A stretch of 37,191 nt of DNA from an uncultured Collinsella sp. (GTDB taxonomy: Bacteria; Actinomycetota; Coriobacteriia; Coriobacteriales; Coriobacteriaceae): positions 1 to 37,191 of the forward strand of contig UQHK01000019.1 in assembly GCA_900540855.1 (NCBI GenBank), written 5' to 3'. The position numbers and the translations under genes are program-made. Positions 8,017-17,990 of this stretch are shown one piece after another. The notes beneath the pieces are model-generated. The model was not told where the DNA came from. It was given only the letters and a program-made list of their open reading frames with translations, and did not search any database. Numbering within the stretch: position 1 is the first letter of the stretch; every line of letters starts with the position of its first letter.

Positions 8017-9522
8017 ATGGAGCGTGCAAGCGGCGTCCTCATGCCCGTCTCATCTCTGCCCGGACCATACGGAATCGGCGGCTTTGGCTGGAATGCCTAC
8101 GACTTCGTCGATTTTCTCGCCTCGTGCAAACAACATTACTGGCAGATTCTGCCCCTTACGACGACCAGCTATGGCGATTCGCCCTATCAGTCGTTCTCGG
8201 CCCGCGCAGGCAACCCCAACTTTATCGACTTTGCCGAGCTTATCGAGGCAGGGTATCTGGAGCAGCGCGATATCGATGGCGTGTATCTGGGATCCGACCC
8301 CAGCAATGTCGACTACGGTGCCATCTTTGGTGGCCGCCGTCAGATTCTCGACCGCGCCGCCGAGCGCTTTGCTGCCGACAAGCCGGCCGATTTCGATGAC
8401 TTTATCCAGGCCAACGAGGACTGGCTCATCCCCTACTGTGAGTTCATGACCGTCAAAGAGGAGTGCGGTCTCAAGGCGTTTTGGGAGTGGCCCGCGGAAC
8501 TCCGCACCCGCGGCGAGGCTTCCGCCAAGGTCTGCGCCGACCATCCGGCGCGTATGCTCTACCACCAGATGACGCAGTACTTCTTCGATCGCCAGTGGAG
8601 CCGCCTCAAGGCCTATGCCAACGAGCGCGACATTCTCATCATCGGCGACCTGCCCATCTATGTCTCGCGTGACTCCGTCGAGATGTGGGCGACGCCTGAG
8701 CTCTTTAAGATCGACACCGCCGGCAATCCCGTGAGCGTCGCTGGCACGCCGCCCGACCAGTTCTCGGCCACCGGCCAGTACTGGGGCAACCCCATCTACG
8801 ACTGGGACGCCATGGAGTCCGACGACTTCTCCTGGTGGGAGGGCCGCATTCGCGCCGCCCTCGACATGTACGACGTCATCCGCCTGGATCACTTCCGCGG
8901 CTTCGAGGCCTATTGGGAGGTGCCGTTCTCCTCGCCCGATTCGTCCTACGGTTCGTGGACGCAGGGTCCCGGCCTCAAGTTCTTCAAGACGCTCGAGGAA
9001 AAGCTCGGCACGCTGCCCATCATCGCCGAGGACCTGGGCTTCCTCACCCCCGGCGTCATCGACATGCGCGACAACTCGGGCTTCCCCGGCATGAAGATCC
9101 TGCAGTTTGCCTTTGAGGGCACCAACTCGTACTACCTGCCGCATAACTACATCGCCAACACCGTCGCCTATGTGGGCACCCACGATAACGAGACGGCGCG
9201 CGGTTGGTTTGAGGGAACGGCCACCCCGCGTCAGCGCGAGCAGGCAGCCCTGTACACCCATCAGCAGGCCGGCGAACCCATGGCAGATGCACTCAATCGC
9301 ACCATCGCCGCCAGCGTGAGCGACACGTGCATCTACACCATGCAGGACCTGCTCAACTTGGGCAACGAGGCGCGCATCAACACCCCTGCCACGCTGGGCG
9401 GCAACTGGACCTGGCGCATGCTCGACGGCGCCATCACCCGCGAGCTCGAGCACAAACTCACCGACTGGACCGAGACCTACTTCCGCATCCCGTCGGAAGC
9501 CGAAATCGAGCTTCCTCAATAG
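8017..9522 (+). CDS. malQ: 4-alpha-glucanotransferase (amylomaltase)
   Basis: GH77 disproportionating enzyme that transfers maltosyl and longer glucan units between maltodextrins and releases glucose; cytosolic. The 501-501-range length is typical. Visible features are the N-terminal GVLMPVSSLPGPYGIGGFG, the SYGDSPYQSFSA substrate-site loop, the catalytic nucleophile Asp in IRLDHFRGFEAYWEVP, the acid/base Glu in IIAEDLG, and the transition-state Asp in GTHDNET. An in-frame TTG lies at 8002 and GTG at 8005, but the ATG at 8017 with GGTGAG 7 nt upstream gives the standard N terminus MERASGVL. It is followed by glgP 128 bp downstream, with a GC-rich hairpin between. Together the two enzymes turn maltodextrins into glucose and glucose-1-phosphate. 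Confidence 0.96.
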   Translation: MERASGVLMPVSSLPGPYGIGGFGWNAYDFVDFLASCKQHYWQILPLTTTSYGDSPYQSFSARAGNPNFIDFAELIEAGYLEQRDIDGVYLGSDPSNVDYGAIFGGRRQILDRAAERFAADKPADFDDFIQANEDWLIPYCEFMTVKEECGLKAFWEWPAELRTRGEASAKVCADHPARMLYHQMTQYFFDRQWSRLKAYANERDILIIGDLPIYVSRDSVEMWATPELFKIDTAGNPVSVAGTPPDQFSATGQYWGNPIYDWDAMESDDFSWWEGRIRAALDMYDVIRLDHFRGFEAYWEVPFSSPDSSYGSWTQGPGLKFFKTLEEKLGTLPIIAEDLGFLTPGVIDMRDNSGFPGMKILQFAFEGTNSYYLPHNYIANTVAYVGTHDNETARGWFEGTATPRQREQAALYTHQQAGEPMADALNRTIAASVSDTCIYTMQDLLNLGNEARINTPATLGGNWTWRMLDGAITRELEHKLTDWTETYFRIPSEAEIELPQ

Positions 9523-9570
9523 GAGCTACCGCGCCCGACCCCTCCCCACCGTGCGGACGCGCTTGCTTTT

Positions 9571-9609
9571 CCCGCGCGAGGCCACCCCAATCCCCTCGCG
9601 CGGGCTTCT
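9571..9609 (+). terminator. Hairpin between malQ and glgP
   Basis: CCCGCGCGAGG (9571-9581) pairs with CCTCGCGCGGG (9594-9604) and is followed by a short CTTCTT. The T tract is weak, so it may only attenuate read-through into glgP. Confidence 0.6.
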
Positions 9610-9650
9610 TATGAATTGCAGACATGAAACAACCCATCACAGGAGAAAAC

Positions 9651-11918
<2,268 letters not shown>

Positions 11919-11946
11919 TTCGGTTTCATCGCCCATCCTCTTGAAA

Positions 11947-11978
11947 ACGGAGCCACGGCAACGCGGCTCCGTTTTTTT
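11947..11978 (+). terminator. Intrinsic terminator of glgP
   Basis: ACGGAGCC (11947-11954) pairs with GGCTCCGT (11965-11972) and runs into seven T (11972-11978). Confidence 0.92.
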
Positions 11979-12015
11979 GTGCCCGCACGTTACCCTGTGA
12001 TCCGACTCGGCCAAA

Positions 12016-12239
12016 CAATCTCGATCCATAACAGCTACTCAACCAAAACGGTCCCAGCTGTTACAGATTGAGACATACCGGCCCCTCCCCTTGGGTTTAT
12101 CTCAATCTGTAACATCTAGCAGGTGAAATTCGCCTTTGGTGTTACAGATTTAGATGAAATGGTTAGCTCAGCGGAACCGTCTCGATCTGTAACATCTAAC
12201 GTCCGAAATCGGCCCTATCCGTTACAGATCGAGACAAAC
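12016..12239. repeat. Array of six alternating inverted copies of a GTTACAGATYGAGACA motif
   Basis: Six related units alternate in orientation: reverse at 12016-12036 (degenerate), forward 12056-12076, reverse 12096-12120, forward 12139-12159, reverse 12176-12200, forward 12219-12239. The shared core is GTTACAGAT followed by YGAGACA or close variants. Neighbouring units are about 15-25 bp apart and can pair into successive hairpins. Spacers are unrelated in sequence. The layout resembles bacterial interspersed mosaic (BIME/REP) arrays, which are mobilised in trans by Y1 (RAYT) transposases. No such gene is in the window. Alternatively it could be a multi-site protein-binding region. Confidence 0.8.
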
Positions 12240-12267
12240 GACCGGTCAGACAGTCCCAACACAAAGA

Positions 12268-12306
12268 AAGGCTCCCCTCTCGCCCAGTGGACGGGAGGGG
12301 AGCCTT
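12268..12306 (-). terminator. Terminator of the sugar ABC operon
   Basis: AAGGCTCCCCTC (12268-12279) pairs with GAGGGGAGCCTT (12295-12306). On the minus strand a T-rich TTTCTTTG follows. It lies about 70 bp past the ATPase stop codon. Confidence 0.75.
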
Positions 12307-12374
12307 ATATGTGACCGCGGCAAAAGGATGGCAATACCGCAGTCGCCCAAAGGGAGGGCCTGGATGAACCGGGC

Positions 12375-13574
12375 CTAGATAAGATTCTTGCCAGACACCT
12401 TATCGAAGAGGTGGGTCGCGTTCTTCTCAAACTTGAACCAGATGGGGTCGCCCGCCTTGAGCGCACCCTTGGCCTCGAGGTCGACAACGGGAATGATCAG
12501 GACGAACTGGCCATCGGGAGCGGTCACGTGGACATGCTCGGTCGAACCCATGAGCTCGGTCACCTCGACGGTACCCTGGAGCGCGCCCTCCTCGTCCTTG
12601 TCGGCAAGCAGAATCTGCTCGGGACGCACGCCGGCCGTGATCTCCTTCACGTCGCCGCCGTCCCAGTTGAGAGCAAGCTGAGCGCAGGTCTCGGGGGCGA
12701 GCGCCACGTTCATATCCTCGGTCTTGACGGTAAAGCCGTTGCCCGAGCGCACCAGCTGGGCATCGAAGAAGTTCATCTGCGGCACGCCGATGAAGCCGGC
12801 GACGAAGATGTTCGCGGGATGGTTGAAGACCTCCTGCGGCGTGGCGATCTGCTGGACGACGCCGTCCTTCATGACCACGATGCGGTCGCCGAGGGTCATA
12901 GCCTCGGTCTGGTCGTGGGTAACGTAGATGAAGGTGCCCTTGATCTCGTGACGCAGCTTAATGAGCTCGGCGCGCATCTGGTTACGAAGCTTGGCATCCA
13001 GGTTGGACAGGGGCTCGTCCATCAGGAAGACCTTGGGGTCACGTACGATGGCGCGGCCGATGGCGACACGCTGACGCTGGCCGCCGGAGAGTGCCTTGGG
13101 CTTACGGTCAAGGTACTCGGTAATACCCAGGATCTCGGCAGCGGAGCGAACCTTGCGGTCGATCTCGTCCTTGGGGACCTTCTTGAGCTCAAGCGTAAAC
13201 GCCATGTTCTCGTACACCGTCATATTGGGGTACAGAGCATAACTCTGGAACACCATGGCGATGTCGCGGTCCTTGGGCGCCACGTCGTTGACGCGCTTGC
13301 CATCGATGAACACATCGCCGGAGGTGATGTCCTCCAGGCCGGCGACCATGCGCATCGTCGTGGACTTACCGCAGCCAGAAGGGCCAACGAGGACGATGAA
13401 CTCCTGGTCGTGAACGGTGAGGTTGAAGTCCTCTACAGCGAGCACACCGTCCTCGGTAACCTTGAGGTTGTGCTTCTTCTCCTCGGTCTTCTTCTTTTTG
13501 CCAAAGAAGCCCTTCTTTTTTGACTCGTTGTTGGGATACACCTTCTGAACATGTTTGAGAACGATCTCGGCCAT
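12375..13574 (-). CDS. Sugar ABC transporter ATPase, MsmX/UgpC/MalK family
   Basis: This 399-residue cytoplasmic ATPase energises CUT1 sugar importers. It has Walker A GPSGCGKSTT, Q-loop VFQSYALYPNMTVYENMAF, signature LSGGQRQRVAIGRAI, Walker B VFLMDEPLSNLDAKLR, H-loop YVTHDQTEAM, and a C-terminal TOBE/OB regulatory region from about residue 265. A Lys/Glu-rich insertion (KKKGFFGKKKKTEEKKH, about residues 19-36) separates the first two strands of the nucleotide-binding fold, where MalK and MsmX have only a short turn. It is the last gene of the operon behind both permeases, 68 bp after the second permease with a small hairpin between. It may also serve other CUT1 importers, as MsmX does (family knowledge). 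Confidence 0.93.
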   Translation of the reverse strand: MAEIVLKHVQKVYPNNESKKKGFFGKKKKTEEKKHNLKVTEDGVLAVEDFNLTVHDQEFIVLVGPSGCGKSTTMRMVAGLEDITSGDVFIDGKRVNDVAPKDRDIAMVFQSYALYPNMTVYENMAFTLELKKVPKDEIDRKVRSAAEILGITEYLDRKPKALSGGQRQRVAIGRAIVRDPKVFLMDEPLSNLDAKLRNQMRAELIKLRHEIKGTFIYVTHDQTEAMTLGDRIVVMKDGVVQQIATPQEVFNHPANIFVAGFIGVPQMNFFDAQLVRSGNGFTVKTEDMNVALAPETCAQLALNWDGGDVKEITAGVRPEQILLADKDEEGALQGTVEVTELMGSTEHVHVTAPDGQFVLIIPVVDLEAKGALKAGDPIWFKFEKNATHLFDKVSGKNLI

Positions 13575-13592
13575 GTCTCTACCTTTCGATAC

Positions 13593-13617
13593 GCGGCGCC
13601 GCGCTGAGGGGCGCCGC
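13593..13617 (-). other. Small RNA hairpin between permease and ATPase genes
   Basis: GCGGCGCC (13593-13600) pairs with GGCGCCGC (13610-13617) without a T tract. It probably stabilises or processes the operon mRNA rather than terminating it. Confidence 0.45.
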
Positions 13618-13642
13618 CAAAACTTGCAAAACAGTTACGGCA

Positions 13643-14482
13643 TCAGCCCTTGACGGCACCTGCCACCACACCGTCGATGATGTACTTCTGGCAGAAGATG
13701 TACATGATGACGATGGGGACAACGACCATCATGATGCAGGCCATCATGGGGCCGAGCTCGACGTGGCCATAGCCGCCACGGAAGTACTGGATCAAGATAG
13801 GAATGGTCTTGTACTTGGTGGAGTCGAGCGTAAGGTAGGGCAGCAGATAGTCGTTCCAGACCCACATGGTCTCAAGGATGCCGACCGAAAGATAGGTGGG
13901 CTTCATGATGGGGAGGACGATCTTAAAGAACACCTGGACCGGGTTGCAGCCGTCGATCATGGCCGCTTCCTCAATCTCGAGCGGGATGTTCTTGACGAAG
14001 CCGGCGAACATAAAGACCGCGAGGCCCGCGCCAAAACCAAGGTAGATGAAGCAGATGTTAAACGGCGTGTTAAAGCCGATGCGGTCCGCGAGGTTGGACA
14101 GCGTGAACATGAGCATCTGGAACGGTACGACCATCGAGAAGACGAACAGGTAATAGAAGAAGTTCGAGATCTTGCTGTTGACGCGCACCACGTACCAAGC
14201 GCACATGGAGCAGCACACCAGAATCAGCACGACCGACGTGACCGTGATGATAAGAGAGTACATAAACGCCGAGGCAAAGCCCTGCTCGTTCAGAGCGTGC
14301 ACGTAGTTTGCGAGGCCGTTGAACGTCTCGGGCGTGAGCAGATCGAACGCCGTGGTGGTGCTGATTGCGGTCGCTTTCTTAAAGGAATTGAGCGCAATCA
14401 TGAACACGGGGTAGATCCATGCGAGCGACAGAATCGTAAAGAAGATCGAGAGCGCGCGGTTGATAGCCTTATCGCGTTTCAT
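13643..14482 (-). CDS. Sugar ABC transporter permease, MalG-type
   Basis: This 279-residue inner-membrane permease has six predicted hydrophobic segments and the EAA loop in EEAAMIDGCNPVQVFFKIVLPIMKP, which docks to the ATPase coupling helices. It is the second CUT1 permease of the importer, homologous to MalG, MsmG or UgpE. Its ATG overlaps the stop codon of the upstream permease by one base (TAATG), so the two subunits are translationally coupled and made one-to-one. The substrate is inferred from the neighbouring malQ, glgP and alpha-glucoside-type PTS to be a maltodextrin or other alpha-glucoside. Confidence 0.93.
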   Translation of the reverse strand: MKRDKAINRALSIFFTILSLAWIYPVFMIALNSFKKATAISTTTAFDLLTPETFNGLANYVHALNEQGFASAFMYSLIITVTSVVLILVCCSMCAWYVVRVNSKISNFFYYLFVFSMVVPFQMLMFTLSNLADRIGFNTPFNICFIYLGFGAGLAVFMFAGFVKNIPLEIEEAAMIDGCNPVQVFFKIVLPIMKPTYLSVGILETMWVWNDYLLPYLTLDSTKYKTIPILIQYFRGGYGHVELGPMMACIMMVVVPIVIMYIFCQKYIIDGVVAGAVKG

Positions 14483-15336
14483 TACTGCTGCACCTCCTTG
14501 GACCTCGTGGCCTTAAGCTGGATCATAGAAATAGCGACAACCAGGATGCAGAAGATAACTGCCTTGGCCTGACCGATGCCCTGCCATGCGATGCCAGCAC
14601 GCGAATAGAACGTGTTGTAGATGTTCAGGGCGAGCATCTCGGTGGAGTGCGCCGGGGCGCCACCGGTAAGGGCGAGGTTCTGGTCGAACAGCTTAAAGCC
14701 GTTGGTGATGGACAGGAACAGGCAGATAGTGATGGTCGGCATCAGGTTGGGGATCTTAACCTTCCAAAACGTCTGCCATGCCGTAGCGCCATCGACCTTG
14801 GCGGCCTCGATGTAGTCAGACGGGATGGACTGCAGACCGGCGATGTAGATGATCATCATGTAGCCGACCTGCTGCCACAGGGTCAGGATGATAAGGCCCC
14901 AGAAGCCAGCGGCGGAGTTGAGAGCGATGAGCTGGGCGCCCACGTTGGAGAGCAGGCAGTTGATCAGAATCTGCCAAATGTAGCCCAGCACGATGCCGCC
15001 GATCAGGTTAGGCATAAAGAAGATCGTACGGAAGATGTTGGTGCCCTTGAGCGCCTTGCGGGTGAGCGCCTGCGCGATGGCCAGCGCGATCACGTTGATA
15101 AGCACCGTCGACAGGAAGGCAAACGCCACGGTAAAGAAGAACGACGTGGAGAACTGCGGGTCGGTCAGTGCGCGCACGTAGTTCTCGATACCGACAAAGT
15201 GCGCGTTATTGATGGTAATAAACTGGCAGAACGAGAGATAGAAACCCTGGATAAAGGGAATCACGAACCCGATCATAAACGCCAGGCACGTGGGCAGCAT
15301 AAAGAGCGGCCACCAGCGTTTGAGTGCTTTGCCCAT
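14482..15336 (-). CDS. Sugar ABC transporter permease, MalF-type
   Basis: This 284-residue CUT1 permease has six transmembrane segments and the EAA motif in YIEAAKVDGATAWQTFWKVKIPNLMP near residues 175-200. It lacks the long N-terminal extension and large periplasmic loop of enterobacterial MalF, as usual for Gram-positive MsmF/AmyD-type proteins. The start has an AAAGGA site 8 nt upstream. It is coupled to the next permease and lies 87 bp after the binding-protein gene, behind a strong hairpin that probably keeps permease levels below binding-protein levels. Confidence 0.93.
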   Translation of the reverse strand: MGKALKRWWPLFMLPTCLAFMIGFVIPFIQGFYLSFCQFITINNAHFVGIENYVRALTDPQFSTSFFFTVAFAFLSTVLINVIALAIAQALTRKALKGTNIFRTIFFMPNLIGGIVLGYIWQILINCLLSNVGAQLIALNSAAGFWGLIILTLWQQVGYMMIIYIAGLQSIPSDYIEAAKVDGATAWQTFWKVKIPNLMPTITICLFLSITNGFKLFDQNLALTGGAPAHSTEMLALNIYNTFYSRAGIAWQGIGQAKAVIFCILVVAISMIQLKATRSKEVQQ

Positions 15337-15356
15337 AGAAGGGTCCTTTCAATATG

Positions 15357-15392
15357 CAGGGGGCGGGCAAACCTACGTCTGCCCGCCCCCTG
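15357..15392 (-). terminator. Intercistronic hairpin after the binding-protein gene
   Basis: CAGGGGGCGGGCA (15357-15369) and TGCCCGCCCCCTG (15380-15392) form a perfect 13-bp stem with a 10-nt loop. There is no long T tract on the minus strand. Such hairpins between binding-protein and permease genes typically protect the upstream mRNA and reduce downstream expression. Confidence 0.7.
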
Positions 15393-15423
15393 TCGCTAAT
15401 CAGATAGCTTGGGCAGCAACTGC

Positions 15424-16740
15424 TTACTCGGAAGCAGCCTTCTCGGTCTTCCAGCCATCGACGAAGGCGTTCTTGACGCCGTCCCACTTGGTGTTGTCGG
15501 CAGCATAAGCGATGAGAGCCTGCTTGAGGTTCTTCTTCCACTCCTCAGAGGGGATGTAAACGAAGTCCCAAGCGACGGTCTTCTTGCCGTCCTTGGCCAT
15601 AGCAACGGCCTGCTGAGAGAAGACGTTGGTGGTCTCCTTAGCGCTCTTGAACGGGGCGGTCAGACCCATCTTGTCAGCGATGATGCTGGTGGCGGTGTCA
15701 GAAGTGACGCACCAATACATGAAGTCCTCGGTGGCCTTCTGGGCATCCTCGGAAGCCTGGGAGCTGACGCACCAGTAGTTCTCGCCGCCGGAGCACAGGC
15801 CCTGGTTCTCCTCGCCGTCGACGCCGATGTAGATCGGCAGCATGCCGAGCTGGTCGTCGGTCATACCGGCCTTGGTGAGGTCGGCGTAGGCCCAAGAGCC
15901 GTTCTGGTAGAAGACGGCCTTACCGGTTGCGAACTCGTTGGTGGCGTCGTCACCGGTCTTGGAGGCAAGCTGCGAAGGATCGCAGGTGGAGTCGGTGATA
16001 TACAGGTCGAAGATCTGCTTAAAGTTGTCGAGATACTCGCCCTTGATCTCGTCGTCCTCCTGGTTGTGCTCCTTCTCGAACTCGTAGTAGAGCGGGAGGT
16101 TGGCGAGGTGGGTGGTGTAGCGCCAGCTGGAGGAGTCATCCATGCCGGCGGAAGTGAAGGCACCGTCAACGCCGAGCTCGTCCTTGCGGGCCTGGATGTC
16201 ATCGGCGCAAGCCTTCAGCTTGTCGAAGGAGTTGATGTCCTCGGCCTTGTAGCCGGCCTTCTCGAGGAGCTCCTTGTTGTAGATGATGCCGTAGCTCTCC
16301 TGAACCCAGTCGATACCCAGATCCTTGCCGTCGGACTGCAGCGCCAGGGAGTCGTCGATGAGCTCGCCGCGGAGCTTGGTGTCGGAAAGATCGGCGCAGT
16401 AGTCCTTCCAGTTCTTAAGGCCGGTGGGGCCGTTGACCTGGAACAGCGTCGGAGCGGAGCTCTTGGACATCTCGGACTTGAGCTTCTCCTCGTAGGTGTT
16501 GGAGGCAGCGGTCACGATCTTGACCTCGACGCCCTTCTCCTTCTTGTACGCCTTGGCGATCTCCTTCCACTCCTTGTCGACCTCGGGCTTGAACTGGAGG
16601 AAGTAGACCTCGGCAGCGTCACCAGAAGCAGAGGAGCCAGAGCCGGCAGAACCACCGCAGCCCACGAGGCCCAGACCAAGAACCGCAGCCGCGGAACCAG
16701 CAAAGCCCAGGAACTGCCTTCTGCTCATTTCGTTCTTCAT
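15424..16740 (-). CDS. Sugar ABC transporter substrate-binding lipoprotein (CUT1)
   Basis: Extracellular solute-binding protein family 1 member, about 438 residues, anchored outside the membrane by a lipid. The N terminus reads MKNEMSRRQFLGFAGSAA with a twin-arginine motif (SRRQFLG) and a lipobox LVGC near residue 30, so it looks Tat-exported and then lipidated. A Ser/Gly linker and the mature domain (EVYFLQFKPEVDKEWKEIAKAY) follow. The closest functional type is a maltose/oligosaccharide-binding protein. An in-frame ATG lies at 16758, but the start at 16740 puts the signal at the usual position. It is the first gene of the importer operon and is preceded by several TTGT/ACAA palindromes. Confidence 0.93.
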   Translation of the reverse strand: MKNEMSRRQFLGFAGSAAAVLGLGLVGCGGSAGSGSSASGDAAEVYFLQFKPEVDKEWKEIAKAYKKEKGVEVKIVTAASNTYEEKLKSEMSKSSAPTLFQVNGPTGLKNWKDYCADLSDTKLRGELIDDSLALQSDGKDLGIDWVQESYGIIYNKELLEKAGYKAEDINSFDKLKACADDIQARKDELGVDGAFTSAGMDDSSSWRYTTHLANLPLYYEFEKEHNQEDDEIKGEYLDNFKQIFDLYITDSTCDPSQLASKTGDDATNEFATGKAVFYQNGSWAYADLTKAGMTDDQLGMLPIYIGVDGEENQGLCSGGENYWCVSSQASEDAQKATEDFMYWCVTSDTATSIIADKMGLTAPFKSAKETTNVFSQQAVAMAKDGKKTVAWDFVYIPSEEWKKNLKQALIAYAADNTKWDGVKNAFVDGWKTEKAASE

Positions 16741-16824
16741 TACAATCCACCCTTTCACACCGTGGCGGCACCCTTTGCCGCCGCCTTCGGAGATTGGCTC
16801 GGGGACTTTGCCCCTTTTGCTGAC

Positions 16825-16935
16825 TTGTACAATACGCTATTTGGCTAGTTGTTTGAACAAGTATTACTAGAGCGGTAGAAAAACTTCGGTGAACGGTAAT
16901 TTCAACTTGATACTTGACAAGTTTTGTATAAACAA
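16825..16935 (-). promoter_or_regulatory. Candidate GntR-family operators of the sugar ABC operon
   Basis: Three AT-rich palindromes precede the operon: TTGTACAA (16825-16832), TTGTTTGAACAA (16849-16860) and TTGTATAAACAA (16924-16935). ACTTGACAAGT is also present at 16912-16922. Sites of the form TTGT-N4-ACAA are known for TreR/NagR-type GntR regulators (family knowledge). The GntR/UTRA gene begins upstream, and similar palindromes flank the PTS gene and malQ. Confidence 0.5.
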
Positions 16936-16957
16936 TTATTTATTATCGAATGCAGAG

Positions 16958-17004
16958 AAAACGCCCGATCAAGCCGATGCATCGTCGGTTTGACCGGGCG
17001 TTTT
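16958..17004 (-). terminator. Terminator of the GntR regulator gene
   Basis: AAAACGCCCG and CGGGCGTTTT form the ends of a long, nearly complete hairpin (16958-17004) with several internal mismatches. It has T4 on either strand and lies about 40 bp past the regulator stop codon. Confidence 0.8.
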
Positions 17005-17046
17005 CGCTTTGAGGGCATGAGTCTCGTCAGGCTGCGAGCTAGCCGG

Positions 17047-17766
17047 CTATCGCTTGGAGTTAACGCGGTAGTGGAAGATCTCGGGGTGTGTGCGAGCGTG
17101 CGTCACCTCAAATAAGATGCCGTCCGAGGTGTACGACTGGCTCTCCATAACGGCGACGCAGTTGTACTTGCCAAGGTCCAAGTAGCTGCAGTCCTCATCG
17201 TTGGCAAGCTCGACGCTCACCGTACGGCGGCTCGCCATCACTTTGACGCCACGCTTGTGCTCCAGATAGTCGTAGATAGAGCTTGCCGCAATCTCGGGGG
17301 TCAGGCCCTTGGCGATCGACTCCAAAAAGTAGCCGTGGTCCACCTGGCGCGCGCTGCCGTTGAGGCTTCGGACACGCACGACGCGAATCAGCTCCTCGCC
17401 CACCTTAAAGCCAAGGCGGCGCGACAGTTGCTCAGTGCAAATCAAATGTTCAAAAGACTTGACCTCGGTCGATGCGACGGCATTGTTGCGTTTTGCGAAC
17501 TCGCCAAACGACTCAACCTCTTCGAGTGCGCCCAGCATGTCGGTTTCGCCCTTAAGCCAAATAACGCGCACGCCCTTGCCGTGTATAGGCTGCACAAACA
17601 TCTGGTCGGTCAGCATGCTCAAGGCGCGTCGAACGGTATTGCGCGTGCAGCCAAACTCCGCGGTCAGCTCGGCTTCGGTTGGCAGCATCTCCTGAAACGC
17701 ATAGGTCCCGTTAATGATGCGCGAACGGATCTCGCGGTAGATTCCTTCGTAAATCGCTTTTGGCAT
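17047..17766 (-). CDS. GntR-family regulator with UTRA domain (HutC/TreR type)
   Basis: This 239-residue transcription factor has a winged helix-turn-helix in residues 1-72 (YREIRSRIINGTYAF, LPTEAELTAEFGCTRNTVRRALSML) followed by a UTRA effector-binding domain at about 95-235. Members sense sugar phosphates or related metabolites. The layout is closest to TreR/NagR regulators, which bind TTGT-N4-ACAA-like palindromes. The start has GAGGTG 7 nt upstream. It is divergent from the PTS gene; a TTGTTTAAAC palindrome lies at 17819-17828 and another at 17941-17950. It likely controls itself, the PTS gene, the ABC operon and perhaps malQ. The effector (maltose-P, trehalose-P or similar) is a guess from context. 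Confidence 0.92.
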   Translation of the reverse strand: MPKAIYEGIYREIRSRIINGTYAFQEMLPTEAELTAEFGCTRNTVRRALSMLTDQMFVQPIHGKGVRVIWLKGETDMLGALEEVESFGEFAKRNNAVASTEVKSFEHLICTEQLSRRLGFKVGEELIRVVRVRSLNGSARQVDHGYFLESIAKGLTPEIAASSIYDYLEHKRGVKVMASRRTVSVELANDEDCSYLDLGKYNCVAVMESQSYTSDGILFEVTHARTHPEIFHYRVNSKR

Positions 17767-17818
17767 AACTTCACCTCTAATGAATATGTATGGCTAGGCA
17801 CGATAGCATTTCTTAAAG

Positions 17819-17950
17819 TTGTTTAAACCGATTATCGGTAAAGTACGGATTATTTACCGTCGACGGTTCCCCCGAAACCCAAATCGGACCGAATCAAAAC
17901 CGTCAATGCGGCAAGCAGCCAGTCCTCTACAATGAGTTCATTGTTTAAAC
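17819..17950 (+). promoter_or_regulatory. Divergent GntR/PTS promoter region with two GTTTAAAC operators
   Basis: TTGTTTAAAC occurs at 17819-17828 and again at 17941-17950. A TACAAT -10 lies at 17928-17933, so the second palindrome covers the expected transcription start of the PTS gene. A CGGTAAA/TTTACCG inverted repeat (about 17836-17860) lies between. The arrangement fits GntR repression of both divergent genes. Confidence 0.6.
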
Positions 17951-17990
17951 GTTCTTGCTCGCACAGCATGTTGCATCCGGAAGGCATATT

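Larger units (their letters stand above)
11919..12374. other. 456-bp non-coding gap between glgP and the ABC operon
   Basis: The gap holds the glgP terminator (11947-11978), an array of six alternating inverted repeats (12016-12239), and a strong hairpin that ends the convergent ABC operon (12268-12306). I see no convincing coding frame here. Confidence 0.8.
16759..17046. other. 288-bp region upstream of the ABC operon
   Basis: It holds the promoter zone of the binding-protein operon with three TTGT/ACAA palindromes (16825-16832, 16849-16860, 16924-16935), plus the terminator of the GntR regulator (16958-17004). No gene is seen. Confidence 0.75.

Noticed and set aside
12016..12239. CRISPR array
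   Set aside because: Repeats alternate in orientation, are short and unevenly spaced, and no cas gene is near.
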